From an uncultured Lachnospiraceae bacterium (lineage in GTDB: Bacteria > Bacillota > Clostridia > Lachnospirales > Lachnospiraceae), in assembly GCA_902803745.1 (NCBI GenBank), contig CADCRB010000049.1, forward strand, positions 1 to 6,403: a stretch of 6,403 nucleotides of DNA, given 5' to 3'. The notes under the pieces were generated by a model. The model made no database searches. It was not told where the DNA came from and saw nothing but the letters and a program-made list of their open reading frames with translations. Both the position numbers and the translations under genes were made by a program. Of this stretch, positions 1 through 3,638 are shown one piece after another. Position 1 is the first letter of the stretch. Each line of letters begins with the position of its first letter.

Positions 1-1743
1 CAGACAGGACATAATGCGGAGCTGCTGTATGATACGTATGATCTTCTTATTGACTGGGATACAAGAAACAGTAACGGTATGGGGGAAATAAAAAGGCTCA
101 CCGACCCTGTTCTTAATGCAGATTCGCTTGATGAATTGACGGATTATCTTATGACTGAGGAGGCTCTCGTCTTTCTTGTAAACTTCATCAGTCTTTCCGT
201 TGATATCTCGATCAATGACTCGACACATTATGCAGTCTATCTCGCTCCTGAGGACCTGCTGCTGGATGATGCGGCAGAATACAGCAGCAGAACGGAATTA
301 GGCGATATGACAGCAGCCTATAATGAGAAGATGTTTGTTTACCTTGCGGGAAGGCTCGGCATCGGAGAATCAGAAGCCCGGGATATGCTTGAACAAGCCC
401 GGGATCTGGAAGAAAAGATGTCTCTGAAACTGTCCACCGCTGAGGAGATGATGAGAGATGACTACATAGAGACAGCTAATAATGAGATGAGCTTTAAGGA
501 GCTGGAGAAACTTTCGGTCAATTTTCCCCTTGCGGATATCGTTGAAGCTTCGGGACTTAAATACGATGGGAAATATATAGTCTCCGACCAGGATTATCTT
601 GAATATCTGAATGAGATATATACAGATGAGAACCTTGAGGCGATAAAAAGCATAGTATACATCAATGCTCTGATAGACCTTGCTGCATATGCCGATAGGG
701 AAGCTTATGATTTTGAAACAGATACAACCAACGAATGCTATGATTCCGCCTATTGGTATACGGATGAGGAGAATGCATATTATACGGTTAAGGAGCTGCT
801 CTGTGAACCGCTGCAGGAATTATATGTGGAAGAGTACGGCGTGGACGAAGACCGTAAGGAGATGGAGGATCTTTGCCTTGGTGTCATAGACTGCTACAGG
901 GAGATGCTTTCTGAAAATGAATGGGCATCGCAGGAAACAATCGATTATGCCATAAAAAAGCTTGATTCGATAAGGCTTTGTGTAGCGTATCCCGATAAAT
1001 GGACGGATTATTCCGATCTTTCTGTTAAGGGATGTTCTCTTTTGGAAGCAATAGAAAAGATCACCATGTTTTACCATCGGATGGACTGCGCCAGACTCGG
1101 AGGGGAAGTGGATAATGAATGCTGGGCCGCGGAAACAGATGTCCTTGATTGCAATGCATATTACAGCAATTCCGAAAATACCATATTTATCTGTCTGGGT
1201 ATGATGGAGGAGCCCTTCTATTATAAGGATATGAGTACGGAGGAGCTTTATGCTTCGGTGGCTGGTTTCTGGGTCGGGCATGAGATCTCTCATTGTTTTG
1301 ATTCCAATGGGGCAAGATATGATGCAGAGGGAAATCTGAGGGACTGGTGGAGCAAAGAGGATAAGGCGGAGTTTCGCAGAAGGATAGATAAACTTGACGA
1401 TTACCTTGATACGATCGTTCCCTTTGAGGGATACCACGTTAATGGGAAAAGTGTGGATACCGAAATGCTGGCGGATATAACGGGACTGCAATGTGCGCTC
1501 AGGATGGCAAAAAAAGAAAAGGATTTTGATTATGATGAGTTCTTCAGGAAATATTCTGTCCTGAATCTGGTAATATCAAATTACAGCAGTGAGCTTGAAG
1601 AGCTTTTACAGGATCAGCATCCTCTGGGCTACCTGCGTACGAATGTGGTTGTGCAGCAGTTTGATGAGTATTATGAAACCTATGATGTAAAAGAAGGGGA
1701 TAATATGTATCTTGCTCCGGAAGACAGGATCAAGGTATGGTGA
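1..1743 (+). CDS. M13-family (neprilysin/PepO-type) zinc metallopeptidase, 5' end missing
   Basis: The reading frame is open from base 1, so the protein starts upstream. An in-frame ATG at 79 is internal, because the 26 codons before it (QTGHNAELLYDTYDLLIDWD...) read as ordinary M13 N-domain. The 580 visible residues compare with about 630-700 in the family. Numbering from codon 1, the catalytic domain shows the NAYY substrate-binding motif (N385), the zinc site HEISH (H427, H431; catalytic E428), GNLRDWW, EMLAD (third zinc ligand E488, D492), and a C-terminal block with H540, R546 and a final Trp. These match neprilysin N542, H583ExxH, E646/D650, H711, R717 and the terminal Trp, so the enzyme should be active. 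M13 enzymes cut oligopeptides of limited size, usually outside the membrane. The N-terminal anchor or signal cannot be seen here. The family call is secure; the substrate is unknown. A lipoprotein gene follows after 19 nt, probably in the same operon. Confidence 0.95.
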   Translation, partial: QTGHNAELLYDTYDLLIDWDTRNSNGMGEIKRLTDPVLNADSLDELTDYLMTEEALVFLVNFISLSVDISINDSTHYAVYLAPEDLLLDDAAEYSSRTELGDMTAAYNEKMFVYLAGRLGIGESEARDMLEQARDLEEKMSLKLSTAEEMMRDDYIETANNEMSFKELEKLSVNFPLADIVEASGLKYDGKYIVSDQDYLEYLNEIYTDENLEAIKSIVYINALIDLAAYADREAYDFETDTTNECYDSAYWYTDEENAYYTVKELLCEPLQELYVEEYGVDEDRKEMEDLCLGVIDCYREMLSENEWASQETIDYAIKKLDSIRLCVAYPDKWTDYSDLSVKGCSLLEAIEKITMFYHRMDCARLGGEVDNECWAAETDVLDCNAYYSNSENTIFICLGMMEEPFYYKDMSTEELYASVAGFWVGHEISHCFDSNGARYDAEGNLRDWWSKEDKAEFRRRIDKLDDYLDTIVPFEGYHVNGKSVDTEMLADITGLQCALRMAKKEKDFDYDEFFRKYSVLNLVISNYSSELEELLQDQHPLGYLRTNVVVQQFDEYYETYDVKEGDNMYLAPEDRIKVW

Positions 1744-1747
1744 GATC

Positions 1748-1755
1748 AAGGAGGA
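1748..1755 (+). promoter_or_regulatory. Ribosome binding site of the lipoprotein gene
   Basis: AAGGAGGA lies 7 nt before the ATG at 1763 and is a near-perfect Shine-Dalgarno. It decides the start: an in-frame ATG at 1712 lies inside the peptidase gene, has no such site, and would put 17 charged residues ahead of the signal peptide. Confidence 0.88.
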
Positions 1756-1762
1756 CAGGGTC

Positions 1763-3478
1763 ATGAAAAAGAAAACAGTAATAGTAGCTTTATTGCTTAT
1801 ACTGGCTATAGCTTTTTCCGGCTGCGGGGATAGCGAAGAAACGGTATATGAAGAGAATGTCCGGACGGATGAAACACAAAGCGCCGATGATACCGCAAAA
1901 AATGCATCCGGGACGGACGAAGAAAAATCCGAAGAAGAAAAATCCTCGGAAGAAAAAACAGGGGAAGACTCTCTCTTTGGGGGAAGCGGAACGGAAGAAG
2001 ATGCTGACAGACTCCGCCTTATCAATACATATTTTGATATGAGCAAATATACAGATGGAGAAGGGTATGTGTATTTCCAGTGTTTCGGAAACCATATACT
2101 TTGTACTCCGGAGAGTGGCTCTTCTCACCCGGAGCTTGCAAAGACTCTGAAGAGACTTTCTGATGATGAGGAAGCATTTTTTGCTGATGAGATCTCAAAA
2201 TATGAACGTGATGCATTTGAATATGAAGAGGAGGCGCGGGCTGCCGGAGCGGACGGATATTATTACAGCTATGCAGATGATGTGTTGAAAAGAGCGGACG
2301 ACAAATGTGTCAGTATAGTAAGGGTTATGAAGGGTTATCTGGGAGGAGCGCATCCCGACTATTATTATGAGACCTATAATGTCGATCCTTCCACCGGCAA
2401 GGATATAATTATGTCGGATGTTATCACGGATCAGGAAAAGCTGAATAAGATCCTGGAGCAAAAGCTCGTCGCAGATTATCCGGATGTAGAGTATTTCGGG
2501 CTTGAGGATTCTCTTGCTGAATATGATATTAAACTGAAGGAGGGCAGCGAGGATCCTGACGGAAATTATCATTATGCATATAATTTTACCCTTGATCCGG
2601 ACGGGGTAAGTTTTTATTTTTCACCCTATGGCATAAGCGCATATGCTTTCGGCGATCAGGTGGTGAAGATACTTTATGACGAAGAACCGTCTCTTTTTAA
2701 GAAGGATTATTCCCATTCCGGCGGCTACATTTCCTATCTGACTGAGGCAGAGAATAAATACAGCTTCGGCGGTACCGCGGAGGAGCTTAAGATCAGCAGG
2801 GAGGAATATGACCAGAATGATTATTTCTCGAAGATAAATATTTATAAGGGAAGTAAAGAGCTTAGTCTCGGTGATATGGATTATTACAGTCTGAAGGCGT
2901 TTACCGCACATACTGATGACGACAGGGATTATCTCTATATCATCGCTAATATGGACAACGATTATAAGGATTTCTATGCCGTGGATCTCAGCAAGGACGC
3001 TCCTGCCGAAGTAAAGCTTGATGGCAGCCTGAGTTACACATACTGTGATTATATCAATGAGAAGGAGAACATCTACGGATCAGTGCTGTCTCTGGATCCC
3101 AATGATATGGAGCTGGGAGTAAGGTGTGACCTTCTTTCTACTTATAATGCAACGGGGAAATTTAAAGTTGGTGATGACGGAAAGCTTATAATGAAGGATG
3201 GGTATCTTGTCATACCGGAGGATGTTTTTGTTCTGACCTCCAAGGCGGATCTGAAAGCGGATATAGTTGATGAAAGCGGAAAAGTAAAGGAGGAGGACGT
3301 GACGATACCGGAGGGCAGCAAATATACGCTCTGGCGTACGGACGCAAAGAGTATAGTGGATGCTTATCTTGAGGATGGCAGGATAGTGAGGCTGGAGATT
3401 TCCGGCGATAATCCACGCAAGGTAAATGATCAATTTTCATATGAGGATCTTTTTGACGGGATGATATATGCAGGCTGA
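1763..3478 (+). CDS. Surface lipoprotein with DUF4163/DUF3298 (RsiV/PdaC-like) module and unknown C-terminal half
   Basis: The product has 571 residues. MKKK, a hydrophobic stretch (residues 5-19) and the lipobox FSG-C21 indicate a signal peptidase II lipoprotein; F at -3 is slightly off consensus. Residues 22-85 are a Glu/Lys/Ser/Asp-rich linker that would hold the folded part away from the membrane. Residues about 88-300 look like a DUF4163 plus DUF3298 unit: GGAHP at 194-198 followed by YYYETYNVDPSTGK (the family's GGAHG...yN.d..TGk), and FYFSPYGISAYAFG at 284-297 (the 'F.pYeiapyaaG' signature). This module occurs in the anti-sigma factor RsiV, where it binds lysozyme, and in the deacetylase PdaC. 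Here there is no anti-sigma segment or deacetylase domain. Residues about 305-571 are acidic and apparently beta-rich, with no family I recognise; residues 490-545 could be a small SH3-like barrel. The protein ends in YAG, as I recall for related clostridial proteins. The ligand is unknown. It is probably co-transcribed with the upstream peptidase. Confidence 0.82.
   Translation: MKKKTVIVALLLILAIAFSGCGDSEETVYEENVRTDETQSADDTAKNASGTDEEKSEEEKSSEEKTGEDSLFGGSGTEEDADRLRLINTYFDMSKYTDGEGYVYFQCFGNHILCTPESGSSHPELAKTLKRLSDDEEAFFADEISKYERDAFEYEEEARAAGADGYYYSYADDVLKRADDKCVSIVRVMKGYLGGAHPDYYYETYNVDPSTGKDIIMSDVITDQEKLNKILEQKLVADYPDVEYFGLEDSLAEYDIKLKEGSEDPDGNYHYAYNFTLDPDGVSFYFSPYGISAYAFGDQVVKILYDEEPSLFKKDYSHSGGYISYLTEAENKYSFGGTAEELKISREEYDQNDYFSKINIYKGSKELSLGDMDYYSLKAFTAHTDDDRDYLYIIANMDNDYKDFYAVDLSKDAPAEVKLDGSLSYTYCDYINEKENIYGSVLSLDPNDMELGVRCDLLSTYNATGKFKVGDDGKLIMKDGYLVIPEDVFVLTSKADLKADIVDESGKVKEEDVTIPEGSKYTLWRTDAKSIVDAYLEDGRIVRLEISGDNPRKVNDQFSYEDLFDGMIYAG
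1919..1960 (+). repeat. Imperfect in-frame repeat in the lipoprotein linker
   Basis: Three imperfect copies of a 12-15 nt unit (GAAGAAAAATCC, GAAGAAGAAAAATCC, TCGGAAGAAAAAACA) encode the EEKS-rich linker just after the lipidated cysteine. The unit contains A5-A6 runs. Copy-number change in 3-nt steps would alter linker length without breaking the frame; slippage in the A runs would shift the frame. Confidence 0.55.
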
Positions 3479-3485
3479 TTTTTAA

Positions 3486-3587
3486 TCTGGAGATGCGGAG
3501 AAAGATTACTTTAAGCCCTTAAACAAGAAAGCGCCCGGCGATATCCATGGTTTCTTACCTGAGGGCAGTACCGGTGCAGAAGCCTGA
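3486..3587 (+). pseudogene. Startless 33-codon open frame, possible remnant of a coding 3' end
   Basis: Between a TAA at 3483 and a TGA at 3585, this frame reads as plausible protein (for example DYFKPLNKKAPGDIHGF), with codons like those of the neighbours. It contains no ATG, GTG or TTG start. It is in a different frame from the lipoprotein gene, which has its own natural-looking end at 3478. It could be the tail of a decayed gene, an old frameshifted extension of the lipoprotein, or chance. It overlaps the stem-loop, so only one of the two explanations may be right. Confidence 0.22.
3510..3523. repeat. Short interrupted palindrome in the intergenic region
   Basis: TTTAAG-CC-CTTAAA is two perfect 6-nt arms around a 2-nt centre. 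The centre is too tight for a stable RNA hairpin, so if it functions it would be as a protein-binding operator. An arm pair of this length can arise by chance. Confidence 0.25.
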
Positions 3588-3601
3588 TATCACTTCGCCG
3601 G
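3535..3601 (+). promoter_or_regulatory. Long imperfect stem-loop in the leader of the channel gene
   Basis: Nested complementary segments: CCGGCGA (3535-3541) with TCGCCGG (3595-3601); TATC (3542-3545) with GATA (3586-3589); GGTTTCT (3549-3555) with AGAAGCC (3578-3584, one G-U pair); and TACC (3556-3559) with GGTG (3573-3576, one U-G pair). That is about 22 base pairs with a 13-nt loop, one 5-nt bulge and small internal loops. No T-run follows, so it is not an intrinsic terminator. It could be a cis-acting RNA or an mRNA processing element. Pairings were found by eye and no folding energy was computed. Confidence 0.42.
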
Positions 3602-3613
3602 ATCCGGCTTCTG
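3577..3613 (+). promoter_or_regulatory. Alternative hairpin competing with the long stem-loop
   Basis: CAGAAGCC (3577-3584) and GGCTTCTG (3606-3613) form a perfect 8-bp stem, extendable by two wobble pairs, around a 21-nt loop. The 5' arm is the same segment that pairs with GGTTTCT in the longer structure, so the two folds exclude each other. The 3' arm also overlaps a 12-bp perfect palindrome, GCCGGATCCGGC (3597-3608). The hairpin ends 4 nt before a GGAGGTG sequence and 25 nt before the channel start codon. Confidence 0.4.
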
Positions 3614-3617
3614 TGGT

Positions 3618-3636
3618 GGAGGTGTTAATAAAGGAG
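3618..3636 (+). promoter_or_regulatory. Two possible ribosome binding sites of the channel gene
   Basis: GGAGGTG (3618-3624) is the stronger match to the 16S rRNA tail but sits 14 nt before the ATG at 3639, which is long. AAGGAG (3631-3636) leaves only 2 nt, which is short. There is no ATG, GTG or TTG in frame between them, and the next ATG downstream (3741) would remove the first membrane helix. The 3639 start is therefore preferred despite the unusual spacing. Confidence 0.55.
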
Positions 3637-3638
3637 TC

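Larger units (their letters stand above)
3479..3638 (+). other. Intergenic region between lipoprotein and channel genes
   Basis: This 160-nt gap holds no gene with a credible start and ribosome binding site. I see no recognisable sigma-70 promoter and no hairpin followed by a T-run, so there is no clear intrinsic terminator after the lipoprotein gene. It does hold an interrupted palindrome at 3510-3523, a long imperfect stem-loop at 3535-3601, a competing hairpin at 3577-3613, and a startless open frame at 3486-3587. It does not match any riboswitch class I can recall by eye, including the cyclic-di-GMP and cyclic-di-AMP classes. Confidence 0.7.

Noticed and set aside
79..81. ATG at 79 as the true start of the peptidase
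   Set aside because: The frame is open to base 1 with M13-like sequence, there is no ribosome binding site before 79, and starting there would remove the leader and part of the N-domain.
820..1491. 223-codon open frame on the minus strand inside the peptidase gene
   Set aside because: It lies opposite the conserved M13 catalytic region, whose motifs are intact on the plus strand. The antisense protein shows no family features and has no visible ribosome binding site.
1712..1762. Upstream ATG at 1712 as the start of the lipoprotein
   Set aside because: It lies within the peptidase coding sequence, has no Shine-Dalgarno, and would add 17 residues before an otherwise typical MKKK signal peptide.
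1606..2128. Minus-strand open frames rich in Ser/Phe opposite the lipoprotein start
   Set aside because: The composition is simply the complement of the Glu/Lys-rich linker and the signal peptide, so they are shadows.
3577..3613. Intrinsic terminator between the lipoprotein and channel genes
   Set aside because: The hairpin is GC-containing and perfect but is followed by GTGGTGGAGG rather than a T-run.
3479..3638. A known riboswitch, for example cyclic-di-GMP or cyclic-di-AMP, in the channel leader
   Set aside because: None of the conserved core sequences of these classes that I can recall is present. A covariance-model (Rfam/Infernal) search would settle it.
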